Shown here in pieces: positions 26,700 through 33,784 of a DNA stretch of 64,000 nt. This stretch comes from Sutterella sp. GTDB taxonomy: Bacteria > Pseudomonadota > Gammaproteobacteria > Burkholderiales > Burkholderiaceae_F. A program made the position numbers and the translations under genes. The notes below the pieces were generated by a model. It worked only from the letters and a program-made list of their open reading frames with translations, did no database searches and was not told the DNA's origin. The first letter of the stretch is position 1. Each line of letters starts with the position of its first letter. The stretch is from contig DYBN01000045.1 in assembly GCA_019418605.1 (NCBI GenBank), positions 6,862-70,861 of the forward strand, written 5' to 3'.

Positions 26700-26705
26700 G
26701 GGAGA

Positions 26706-26734
26706 ACTATATATCAAATGAGAATCATTTGCAA
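26706..26734 (-). promoter_or_regulatory. Sigma-70 promoter overlapped by a Fur box
   Basis: TTGCAA (26729-26734) and TATAGT (26706-26711) are 17 nt apart on the minus strand. Between and across them the plus strand at 26714-26732 reads TCAAATGAGAATCATTTGC, close to the 19-bp Fur consensus with its AATGA-N-AATCATT core. Fur bound here would block RNA polymerase. Confidence 0.75.
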
Positions 26735-26853
26735 ATAGCTCGGTGAAATTTTTCTCTTCTTCCTGTCAAAGCGCCGCACGCCTTGCGCCGAATTTGCCCT
26801 CAATTCAAGCGCTTGAAGCGCCTTTTGCGCTTTCGCAGAGAGGACAAACCCGT

Positions 26854-26859
26854 TAGAAT
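26854..26859 (+). promoter_or_regulatory. -10-like box upstream of queA
   Basis: TAGAAT lies 50 bp before the queA start; the -35 position is poor. Confidence 0.3.
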
Positions 26860-26909
26860 GCGCGCCTTGTTATTGAAAAGACTCTTCCTTTTTTGGCCGG
26901 TACAGCCAC

Positions 26910-27983
26910 ATGTCAGTTGAACTTCACCCTTCCTACCTTGTCGGACAGCATCTCTCGGACTACGACTTTGACCTTCCGAGCGAGCTGATCGCGCAGTTTC
27001 CTCTCAAGGAGAGGACGGCCTCGCGCCTTTTGCACGTCACCAAGGACGTGATCGAGGATTTGGTCTTTACCGACGTCAAGCGCCTTCTTCGTCCGGGCGA
27101 TCTGCTCGTGATGAACAACACCAAGGTGATCAAGGCGCGCCTGCGCGGCCGCAAGGAGACCGGGGGCGCGGTTGAAGCGATGATCGAGCGCGTCACGGGT
27201 GAAAAGACCGCCATGTCGATGCTGCGCGCAAGCAAGACCCCGAAGGCGGGCTCGCGCCTCTATTTTGAAAGTCCCGCAGGCGAAGTGCACGCCGCCCTCG
27301 TCACGGGCCGGCAGGGGGAGTTTTTTCTTCTTGAATTTGAAGAGCCCGTGCTCGAGGTGCTCGATCGCATCGGACGGGTGCCGCTGCCGCCCTACATCGA
27401 GCGCGAGGCCGCCGAAGAAGACGCCGGGCGCTATCAGACGGTCTATGCCGAGCACCCGGGCGCCGTGGCCGCTCCGACGGCGGGGCTGCACTTTACGCGC
27501 GAGCTTTTGGACGAACTCAAGCAAAATGGGGTTGAAGAGACCTTCGTGACGCTGCACGTGGGCGCGGGCACCTTTCAGCCCGTGCGCGAGGAAAACCTCG
27601 AAGAGCACGTGATGCACTCCGAGTGGTTTGTCATCCCGCCCGAGGCGGCCGAGAAAATCAACCGCGCCAAGCGCGAAGGCAGGCGCGTGGTGGCCGTGGG
27701 CTCAACGAGCCTGCGCGCCGTTGAAAGCGCTTCGACCGGTCCTTCGCAAGTGCGCGCGGGAGCGATGGACACGCGGCTATTTATTGCGCCGGGGTATCGC
27801 TTCAACATCATCGACGTGATGATCACGAACTTTCACCTGCCCAAGTCCACGCTCGTGATGCTCGTGTCGGCCATCGTCGGCCGCGAGCGGGTGCTTGAGG
27901 CCTACCGCCATGCGGTGGAGCAAAAGTACCGGTTCTTCAGCTACGGCGACGCGTGCTTTTTTGAGCTGCCGCGCCCCGAATGA
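26910..27983 (+). CDS. queA: S-adenosylmethionine:tRNA ribosyltransferase-isomerase
   Basis: QueA transfers and isomerises the ribosyl group of SAM onto preQ1 in tRNA to make epoxyqueuosine. The 357-residue protein shows DYDFDLPSELIAQ at the N-terminus, MNNTKVIKARL, APTAGLHFT, LHVGAGTFQPV and NFHLPKSTLVMLVSAI, all conserved family blocks. It is followed 21 bp later by tgt, the preceding enzyme in the same pathway, so the two form an operon. Confidence 0.96.
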   Translation: MSVELHPSYLVGQHLSDYDFDLPSELIAQFPLKERTASRLLHVTKDVIEDLVFTDVKRLLRPGDLLVMNNTKVIKARLRGRKETGGAVEAMIERVTGEKTAMSMLRASKTPKAGSRLYFESPAGEVHAALVTGRQGEFFLLEFEEPVLEVLDRIGRVPLPPYIEREAAEEDAGRYQTVYAEHPGAVAAPTAGLHFTRELLDELKQNGVEETFVTLHVGAGTFQPVREENLEEHVMHSEWFVIPPEAAEKINRAKREGRRVVAVGSTSLRAVESASTGPSQVRAGAMDTRLFIAPGYRFNIIDVMITNFHLPKSTLVMLVSAIVGRERVLEAYRHAVEQKYRFFSYGDACFFELPRPE

Positions 27984-28004
27984 TCACCACTGACACGGAG
28001 TTTT

Positions 28005-29144
28005 TTGAAAGTGTCCTTGCGTTTTGAAGTATTGAAAACCGAAGGGAAGGCGCGCCGCGGCCGCATGGAACTCAATCACGGCGTGGTGCACACGCCCGTC
28101 TTCATGCCCGTGGGCACCTACGGGACGGTGAAGGCCATGTCGCCCGACGAGCTCGAGGCGATGGGAAGCCAAATCATTCTGGGCAACACGTTTCACCTCT
28201 GGCTGCGGCCGGGCCTGGACGTGATGCGCGCCCACGGCGGCCTGCACCGCTTCATGAACTGGCAGCGGCCCATTCTCACCGACTCGGGCGGCTTTCAGGT
28301 CTTTAGCCTGGGGCAGCTCAGAAAGATCACCGAAGAGGGCGTGCGCTTTGCTTCTCCCATCAACGGCGACCGACTCTTTCTGACGCCCGAGGTGTCCATG
28401 CAGATTCAGCGCGTGCTCAACTCCGACATCTCGATGGTTTTTGACGAGTGCACGCCCTACATGATGGGCGATCGGCCGGCCACTGAAAAAGAGGCGGCCG
28501 ACTCGATGCGGTTGTCTCTAAGGTGGGCGCGCCGCAGCCGCGACGAATTTGACAGGCTTGAAAACCCCAACGCGCTCTTTGGCATCGTGCAGGGCGGCAT
28601 GTATGAAAACCTGCGCGAGGAGTCGCTTGCGGGGCTCGTCGACATCGGCTTTCACGGCTACGCCGTCGGCGGCCTTTCCGTGGGCGAGCCCAAGGAGGAG
28701 ATGTTTGCGATCATGGATGCGATCGTCGACAAACTCCCCGCCGACAAGCCCCGCTACCTCATGGGGGTGGGAACGCCCGAAGATTTGGTCGAGGGCGTTG
28801 CGCGCGGCATCGACATGTTTGACTGCGTCATGCCCACGCGCAACGCGCGCAACGGGTGGCTCTTTACCCGCTACGGCGACGTCAAGATCCGCAACGCCAA
28901 ATACAAAAGCGACCTGCGCCCGATTGATCCCACCTGCAGCTGCCCGGCCTGCAGAGGCTTTACGCGCGCCTATCTGCACCACCTGCAGAAGGTCAACGAG
29001 ATCTTGGGCGCGCGTCTAAATTCCATCCACAACCTGCACTACTATCTCAACCTCATGAAGGAAATCCGCGAGGCGCTTGAGGCCGGGAACTTTGAGGCGT
29101 TCAGACGCAAGTTTCACGAAGACCGTGCCCGCGGGGTCGACTAA
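28005..29144 (+). CDS. tgt: tRNA-guanine transglycosylase
   Basis: Tgt exchanges guanine 34 of tRNA-Asp, -Asn, -His and -Tyr for preQ1. The 379-residue protein has GNTFHLWLRPG, ILTDSGGFQVFSL with a catalytic Asp, DECTPYMMGDRP, and VMPTRNARNG with the nucleophilic Asp region. The zinc site is CSCPAC with a distal His. Start choice is uncertain: a TTG at 28005 follows CGGAG by 4 nt, and a GTG at 28011 follows it by 10 nt. The last ~125 bp are overlapped in antisense by the HTH gene at 29016-29432. tRNA-Asn in this window (GTT anticodon) is one of its substrates. Confidence 0.96.
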   Translation: MKVSLRFEVLKTEGKARRGRMELNHGVVHTPVFMPVGTYGTVKAMSPDELEAMGSQIILGNTFHLWLRPGLDVMRAHGGLHRFMNWQRPILTDSGGFQVFSLGQLRKITEEGVRFASPINGDRLFLTPEVSMQIQRVLNSDISMVFDECTPYMMGDRPATEKEAADSMRLSLRWARRSRDEFDRLENPNALFGIVQGGMYENLREESLAGLVDIGFHGYAVGGLSVGEPKEEMFAIMDAIVDKLPADKPRYLMGVGTPEDLVEGVARGIDMFDCVMPTRNARNGWLFTRYGDVKIRNAKYKSDLRPIDPTCSCPACRGFTRAYLHHLQKVNEILGARLNSIHNLHYYLNLMKEIREALEAGNFEAFRRKFHEDRARGVD

Positions 29145-29432
29145 CGAAAAAGGAAAAAAGAAGAAGCAAAGGCAGGCGCGCGCCTTCGGGCACTTTTCCG
29201 AAAGAAACATGCTGTTCAGAAGGTGCGGCGGCAGGTTGAGTACGCGGGCAACATCCTTCACCCGGTTCACAGGAATTTCTCCCTGCTTACACCAGTGAAA
29301 GACGGTCTGCCTGGTTACTCCGACCTTCTTGGCCAACCGGGAGCGTCTCGTGCGCACCGGTCCACCAACGGCCATGAGCGCCAAATCGATCCCTGACGGC
29401 TTGCCAGTTTGTAATTCGTGTTTTGTCACCAT
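29016..29432 (-). CDS. Cro/YdaS-like helix-turn-helix protein overlapping tgt antisense
   Basis: Residues about 14-76 look like a YdaS/Cro-type DNA-binding domain: SRLAKKVGVTRQTVFHWCKQ with GEIPVNRVKDVARVLNLPPHLL. It is divergent from a CI-like repressor with an operator-rich gap, the lambda-like switch layout. The last ~40 of 138 residues are encoded antisense to the end of tgt and look like read-through rather than an evolved domain (CLCFFFFPFSLVDPAG). I infer that the original stop codon was lost when the element joined tgt. The DNA-binding part is probably still functional. Confidence 0.65.
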   Translation of the reverse strand: MVTKHELQTGKPSGIDLALMAVGGPVRTRRSRLAKKVGVTRQTVFHWCKQGEIPVNRVKDVARVLNLPPHLLNSMFLSEKCPKARACLCFFFFPFSLVDPAGTVFVKLASERLKVPGLKRLADFLHEVEIVVQVVDGI

Positions 29433-29453
29433 TGTTCGTCAGTGTAGCATATT

Positions 29454-29541
29454 TGACAAATGTTGTTTTACACACGAAAATACGGTATGACAAACTATTT
29501 TTTACTCGGATTCGCGTTGCTCCCGTAACAATCTTTTTTAC
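29454..29541. promoter_or_regulatory. Repressor operator array between the divergent HTH genes
   Basis: TGACAAA-N5-TTTTAC occurs at 29454-29471 and again at 29488-29505, 34 bp apart. A degraded third copy (TAACAA-N4-TTTTAC) lies near 29526-29541. The same stretch holds likely promoters for both genes (TTGACA at 29453, and TTGTCA on the minus strand). Three repeated sites in a divergent promoter recall phage right operators. Confidence 0.6.
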
Positions 29542-29563
29542 ACTTGGCCAAAAGGAGCCAACT

Positions 29564-30244
29564 ATGACGGGAAGCGTTATCAAAGACTTGATGAAACGGC
29601 ATCAGCTGACGCAGGTGCAGCTGGCAAAAGACCTCGGGGTGACAAGACAAAGCATCGCAAGATGGCTGTCCGGGATGCCGATCGATGACAAGAATGTCAA
29701 AAAACTGGCTGAATACTTCGGAGTCTCGGAGCAAACAATCCGCTATGGGGAGAAGTCCAGCAACGTTTTGGCCTACGACGAAGAGGACGCGCCGCCGGAC
29801 GATGTCGTCATCATCAGGGAATACAAGCTGACGTTCGGGGCTCACTCTGGAGGCGTCGTGCCTGAGCCCGAATGGGTCGTTGACGAGGAAGGTGAGGATT
29901 TCTGGTACAAGCGCTCGTTCTTTCAACGTCGGCACCTCAATCCAGATCGTTGCAAGCGAGCCACCGTGCATGGCGACAGCATGGAGCCATCGATCTGCGA
30001 GGGAGACAAGATCCTTTTTGTTGAGGAGATCGACCCTCGCCCCGGATGCGTGATCATCTCCGATGGACGCATTTACACGATCTCCGTTGACGGCCTGATG
30101 AAAGTCAAGAGACTCTCCAAGTCCAAGGACGGGATCGTCGTTCGTTCCGACAACCAGCTCTATCCTGCCGAGGTCTACTCAGGTGAGGACATCGACCGCA
30201 TGCGCATCTACGGGAAGGTGATCGAGATCAGCAGAACGCTTTGA
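29564..30244 (+). CDS. CI/LexA-like phage-type repressor (HTH plus S24 peptidase)
   Basis: This 226-residue protein has an N-terminal helix-turn-helix (about residues 14-40, LTQVQLAKDLGVTRQSIARW) and a C-terminal S24 self-cleavage domain. Ser139 is in HGDSMEPSI and the general-base lysine is in LMKVKRL (Lys180/182). Such repressors keep a mobile element silent and inactivate themselves after RecA activation. The ATG at 29564 is preceded by AAAGGAG. The usual Ala/Cys-Gly cleavage site is not obvious between the domains. No phage structural or integrase gene is nearby, so it is either a stranded regulator or one that controls the neighbouring unknown protein. Confidence 0.88.
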   Translation: MTGSVIKDLMKRHQLTQVQLAKDLGVTRQSIARWLSGMPIDDKNVKKLAEYFGVSEQTIRYGEKSSNVLAYDEEDAPPDDVVIIREYKLTFGAHSGGVVPEPEWVVDEEGEDFWYKRSFFQRRHLNPDRCKRATVHGDSMEPSICEGDKILFVEEIDPRPGCVIISDGRIYTISVDGLMKVKRLSKSKDGIVVRSDNQLYPAEVYSGEDIDRMRIYGKVIEISRTL

Positions 30245-30291
30245 ATCAGATCAAGAGCGACCAACAACTCCAATAAAATGAAAGGATCAGC

Positions 30292-31185
30292 ATGGATCAA
30301 AAAGACATGAAGAGCTCAACCCCGATGTTGTTGGTTTATGACGGACCGGCATTGGAAACCCACAAAATTCCTGTGGAGATTCTGGCCCAGTCTCTTACCG
30401 CGCTCAACCGGCTTGCGGAAGAAACCAACAAGATAATTTTCAACGACAAATCACGAGTATCCCTTTCTGTGACCACGTTCAAAAAGGGAAGCTTCGGAGT
30501 AGAGCTCGTCCTGGATTCTTCTATCTTTGAGGCTGTCGTCGATGCTTTGAGCGGGAAGACAGCAACCGCTGTAGCCAATGGCATTACCATCGTCTCTTGC
30601 CTGCTGGAGATTTTTGCCCTGAGGAAGTGGCTGTATGGAAGAGAAATTACGAAGGTAGAGCCAGTCCCGGGAAAAGACCAGAAGAAGATCTACGTCAACA
30701 ACACCTCGATCGTCGTGAACAACACGACGTTTGTTGTCTATCAAGCCCCAGCCGTTAAACGTGACTGCGTTGATTTTGTCAGCCCTCTGACCGCCGAGGG
30801 TATTTCATCCCTCAAGCTGTCTGACGCCAAGAATGTCTTTGAGCTAAATGAGAACGAAGTTGCCGGATTCCTCAAGGAACCAGACGAGCAACTTCTGACC
30901 GAGAACAATGTCAGCGTTCTTGTTCAAGTCGACTCGCCAAACTTCAAGCAGGATCGCAAGTGGCGAGTAACCTACAACGGTCAATCCATCATGGTCACAG
31001 TATCAGACGAAGACTTTCTTGCCAGAGTTGAACGTCACGAAGAAACCTTCGGCTCCGGAGACATTCTCAGCTGCGACATGACGATTAAGCAGATGCTCAA
31101 AGATGGCACCTTGTCCTCTTCATACGAGATCACAAAAGTCAAAGAGCACAAAGTTCCACCATATCAGAACGCCTTAGCCCTGTAG
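30292..31185 (+). CDS. Unknown protein downstream of the CI-like repressor
   Basis: I do not recognise a characterised function for this 297-residue protein. It begins with a polar segment, then LLVYDGPALETHKIPVEILAQSL, which resembles the opening of uncharacterised phage- and island-associated proteins. Then come a KKGSFGVELVL strand and a hydrophobic stretch TATAVANGITIVSCLLEIFA (about residues 100-120) that could be a single membrane helix. The remainder is hydrophilic with beta-rich character. AAAGGA precedes the ATG 47 bp after the repressor stop, so it is probably co-transcribed with the repressor. The context would fit an immunity, exclusion or defence function, which is inference only. 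Confidence 0.75.
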   Translation: MDQKDMKSSTPMLLVYDGPALETHKIPVEILAQSLTALNRLAEETNKIIFNDKSRVSLSVTTFKKGSFGVELVLDSSIFEAVVDALSGKTATAVANGITIVSCLLEIFALRKWLYGREITKVEPVPGKDQKKIYVNNTSIVVNNTTFVVYQAPAVKRDCVDFVSPLTAEGISSLKLSDAKNVFELNENEVAGFLKEPDEQLLTENNVSVLVQVDSPNFKQDRKWRVTYNGQSIMVTVSDEDFLARVERHEETFGSGDILSCDMTIKQMLKDGTLSSSYEITKVKEHKVPPYQNALAL

Positions 31186-31218
31186 TTGGCTGGGATTTCC
31201 TAGCAAAAAAGACCATGC

Positions 31219-31294
31219 TTCCCAAATGCCGGGACAGCATTTTCTCACCGGTTGGGACGCCCGAGCAGAATTTACGATTCTCACAGATTGGGAC
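31219..31294. repeat. Three 17-bp repeats resembling an IS21-type terminus
   Basis: TTCYCA-N6-GGGAC occurs at 31219-31235, 31242-31258 and 31278-31294 in the same orientation. Multiple spaced terminal repeats are typical of IS21-family ends, and a relic of IS21 istB lies 50 bp further on. Confidence 0.5.
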
Positions 31295-31344
31295 ACAAAA
31301 TAATCATCTGATTAGAGATTGCGTGTATCTCTAATACTACGATA

Positions 31345-31545
31345 TAGGCTTTCGTGCTGATCGTGTCGATACTTCCGGTGAAGAACTGGACGCAGTGGAT
31401 GGGCGATCCAACAATTGCGGACTCGATTGTGGACAGGCTTGAATCGAAGGCCGAAAGGGTTGAACTTGCGGGTGAGTCGCTGCGCAAAAAGCTGTCGCAA
31501 GTCAACAAGGACAAGGCCGGAAAAAAGAACGCGGAGGAGGAATAA
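31345..31545 (+). pseudogene. IS21-family istB ATPase, 3' fragment
   Basis: Only the last ~63 codons remain. IVSILPVKNWTQWMGDPTIADSIVDRL and ELAGESLRKK match the C-terminus of IstB, the ATP-dependent transposition helper of IS21 elements. The frame is closed by a stop at 31345 just upstream, so the N-terminal ~190 residues including the Walker motifs are missing. Confidence 0.85.
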
Positions 31546-31842
31546 GAAGTTTTAGTTAGCTAACAAATCAAGACCTTTTGGAGCCGCGGTCGGCGGAAGA
31601 TGCAGCCGCGGCGACTCCTCCGTGACGCAGAGGCTTGAAAACTGAAATCCGAATCCAAACCGAAGCACACGACTGCGGGAACTGAATACCAGGGCACGAC
31701 TTTCCCACAGTTTCCGGCCTACGGCCCATTTAGTAGACTGAGCGGCCGGAAACTATGGAAAAGTCTGCGCCGTGCGCACCGAGACGCCGTCAGACTGTCA
31801 CCTGCCGGGGCCATTGGAGCCCCTGCCGGCGCAACACCGTAG
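31546..31842. other. Relic-rich stretch without a gene
   Basis: No coding function is supported. It contains the imperfect inverted repeat listed at 31698-31765, possibly IS end material. Confidence 0.4.
31698..31765. repeat. 22-bp inverted repeat
   Basis: The 22-bp arm at 31698-31719 begins GACTTTCCCACAG and ends TTTCCGGCC. It pairs with 31744-31765 with three mismatches around a 24-bp loop. It may be two facing IS ends or a transcription hairpin. Confidence 0.55.
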
Positions 31843-32202
31843 ATCGGCGTCCCAATTCATGAGAACACCCCCGTCTCTAAGTGTGAGAAGCATGATCTGT
31901 TTTGGTGGGAGAATTCAATCAAGCCTTTCAGTTCATGCAAAACCGCCAAAACGGCCTACGATCCCGACAACGGCCTTCTTCTTGCCAGGAACGTTGACGC
32001 CCTCTTTGATGCGTTCATGATTTCCTTCGATGCAGAGTCGGGGGCTCTTGTGCGGTGTTCAGCGGTGGATGACGAGCTGCTGGCAAAGTTTGGCATCAGT
32101 CCGGAAAACACGTTTCTGCCGAAAGAGTATCGCACCGAGAGCCGTTGCAAATATTTGAGGTGGCACAACGCGGAGCTGGCCAGGCGCGACGGGCAAAGCT
32201 GA
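31843..32202 (+). pseudogene. HNH endonuclease, C-terminal fragment
   Basis: The frame reads IKPFSSCKTAKTAYDPDNG then LLLARNVDALFDAFMISFD, which is the second half of the HNH nuclease pattern (HIKPW, then DPDNGLLL--ALFD-G-ISFD) found in restriction-type endonucleases. A short C-terminal region (FLPKEYRTESRCKYLRWHN) follows and ends naturally. The N-terminal part is missing, no start codon is suitable, and the leading His of HIKPW is Ser here, so the gene is inactive. It is probably a remnant of a defence or restriction gene brought in by the island. Confidence 0.7.
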
Positions 32203-32265
32203 GAGAGGCGGCTACTCGCAATCTCTGGCAGGGCAATCTTTGCGACGGCTCCCCGTTTTTTCGCG

Positions 32266-32305
32266 GTGATCCGGCACTTGCATGAAAAACAAGATGTCGG
32301 ATCAC
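32266..32305. repeat. 8-bp inverted repeat downstream of the DAHP synthase gene
   Basis: GTGATCCG (32266-32273) and CGGATCAC (32298-32305) flank a 24-nt loop; no T run follows on either strand. Confidence 0.35.
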
Positions 32306-32362
32306 TGCTGCAGACAGGAGCCCGCTTTGGTGAAACTACTACGCGCGTGAGCGCGAGGCGGT

Positions 32363-33424
32363 TTATGAGTTGCGCGAGCGGCGGTCGCGCACGGCGCGCG
32401 CAAGTTCATTTAACACCTTCACGGTGTCCTCCCACCCGATGCAGGCATCCGTCACGGACTGGCCGTAGACAAGGCCCTTTTCAAGATCGATCTTTTGGTT
32501 GCCTTCCACGAGGTTTGACTCGATCATCACGCCGATGATGCGTTTGTCGCCGTTTGCCACCTGCTTGCAGATGTTTTCAACCACCGGGATCTGTTCCTTG
32601 AACTTCTTGTGCGAGTTCGAGTGCGAGGCGTCGATCATGACGATTTCGCGATGCCCGTTGGCCTTGAGAATCTCGCAGGCCGCGTCGACGCTTTTGGCGT
32701 CGTAGTTGGGTTCCTTGCCGCCGCGCAGGATGATGTGGCAGTCCTCGTTGCCCGTCGTGGTGACGATGGCCGAGATGCCGCCCTTGGTGACAGAGAGAAA
32801 CGAGTGCGAGTGCTCGGCCGCGGCAATGGCGTCGCAGGCGATCTTGACGTTGCCGTCGGTGCCGTTTTTAAAGCCCACGGGGCAGGAAAGGCCGCTTGCG
32901 AGCTGCCGGTGCACCTGGCTTTCCGTCGTTCTTGCGCCGATGGCGCCCCAGCTCACCAAGTCCGCGATGTACTGCGGCGAAATCGTATCGAGATACTCCA
33001 CCCCCGTGGGCAGCTCCATGTTGACGATGTCAAGGATGAGTTCGCGCGCCACGCGCAGGCCGTGATTGATGCGGCACGAGCCGTCCATGTCGGGGTCGTT
33101 GATGAGGCCCTTCCAGCCCACGGTCGTGCGGGGCTTTTCGAAGTACACGCGCATGATGACTTCGATGTCGCCGGCAAGCTTGCGGCGGATTTCCGCAAGG
33201 CGCGAGGCGTACTCGCGCGCGGCCTCCGGGTCGTGAATCGAGCAGGGGCCCACGATGACAAGCAGCCTGTCGTCGAGCCCGTGCAGGATGTTGTGCGCGG
33301 CCTCGCGGGCGCGGTGCACGGTTTGCGAGGCGACCTCCTCGCAGGGGAATTCGCGGATGAGGTGCGCCGGAGGCGTGAGTTCTCGAATTTCTTTGATTCG
33401 AAGGTCGTCGGTGTTAAGACGCAT
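32363..33424 (-). CDS. aroG: 3-deoxy-7-phosphoheptulonate (DAHP) synthase, type I
   Basis: This 353-residue enzyme condenses phosphoenolpyruvate and erythrose-4-phosphate, the first step of the shikimate pathway. It has VIVGPCSIHDP, RVYFEKPRTTVGWKG, the GARTTESQVHR substrate/metal motif, IDASHSNS and the C-terminal GQSVTDACIGW. E. coli has three such isoenzymes with different feedback inhibitors, and sequence reading cannot give the specificity here. The ATG at 33424 is preceded by a GGGAG-type site. An upstream leader peptide rich in Phe and Tyr plus a terminator indicate attenuation by phenylalanine and/or tyrosine. The gene sits between IS and nuclease relics, but its base composition is like the core genome. 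Confidence 0.94.
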   Translation of the reverse strand: MRLNTDDLRIKEIRELTPPAHLIREFPCEEVASQTVHRAREAAHNILHGLDDRLLVIVGPCSIHDPEAAREYASRLAEIRRKLAGDIEVIMRVYFEKPRTTVGWKGLINDPDMDGSCRINHGLRVARELILDIVNMELPTGVEYLDTISPQYIADLVSWGAIGARTTESQVHRQLASGLSCPVGFKNGTDGNVKIACDAIAAAEHSHSFLSVTKGGISAIVTTTGNEDCHIILRGGKEPNYDAKSVDAACEILKANGHREIVMIDASHSNSHKKFKEQIPVVENICKQVANGDKRIIGVMIESNLVEGNQKIDLEKGLVYGQSVTDACIGWEDTVKVLNELARAVRDRRSRNS

Positions 33425-33510
33425 GATGTGTTGTCTCCCTTTTGACGTGTCAAATTTCAATCGATGCGGCACGCCTGATGACTTTTCGTCGCCTCCCGGG
33501 GCTTTGATAT

Positions 33511-33542
33511 AAAAAAACCGCCGGGGCTCAAGTCCTGGCGGT
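33511..33542 (-). terminator. Attenuator terminator upstream of the DAHP synthase gene
   Basis: On the minus strand ACCGCC (33542-33537) pairs with GGCGGT (33522-33517), with two further G-C pairs, followed by seven T residues. It lies 33 nt after the leader peptide stop and 87 nt before the DAHP synthase ATG. The 5' arm can alternatively pair with GGGCGG inside the leader coding sequence, giving an antiterminator. Confidence 0.75.
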
Positions 33543-33574
33543 CGGGTTCGTTGCTGTGCAGGTGCCGAGATGAA

Positions 33575-33655
33575 TCAGGCGCGCGCTCCGTCTCCTTCCG
33601 CCCGGGGGCAGAAATAAAAGGAGAAGAAATAAAATCGCGCACAAAGGCTCGGCAT
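33575..33655 (-). CDS. Phe/Tyr-rich leader peptide of the DAHP synthase attenuator
   Basis: A 26-residue open frame encodes MPSLCARFYFFSFYFCPRAE and a short polar end before TGA. Seven of eight consecutive residues (8-15) are Phe or Tyr. It is immediately upstream of a factor-independent terminator and the DAHP synthase gene, the layout of amino-acid attenuators such as the pheA leader. Stalling at scarce Phe-tRNA or Tyr-tRNA would leave the CCCCGGGCGG segment free to pair with the terminator arm. The ribosome binding site is weak (GAG in ACCGAGATTTTT). Confidence 0.7.
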   Translation of the reverse strand: MPSLCARFYFFSFYFCPRAEGDGARA

Positions 33656-33731
33656 GATGCAAAAATCTCGGTTTTCGCGCTGCGAGGGCAAGCCTGTGAA
33701 ATCATGCGGCTCGTGTCGCGGCACTTGGAGC

Positions 33732-33760
33732 ACTGTACCGATTCCGAAGGGCAAACGCAA
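33732..33760 (-). promoter_or_regulatory. Probable promoter of the DAHP synthase leader transcript
   Basis: TTGCGT (33755-33760) and TACAGT (33732-33737) are 17 nt apart on the minus strand, about 75 nt upstream of the leader peptide start. Confidence 0.45.
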
Positions 33761-33784
33761 GTGCCGCGGCCCTGCCGCCCTTAA

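Larger units (their letters stand above)
26248..26909. other. Long divergent intergenic region holding an RNA gene and repeats
   Basis: No protein gene is convincing here. From left to right it holds a 12-bp tandem repeat (26350-26397), a terminator, a structured transcript and its Fur-box promoter (26512-26734), then the queA promoter region with a TAGAAT -10 box at 26854-26859. Confidence 0.6.
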
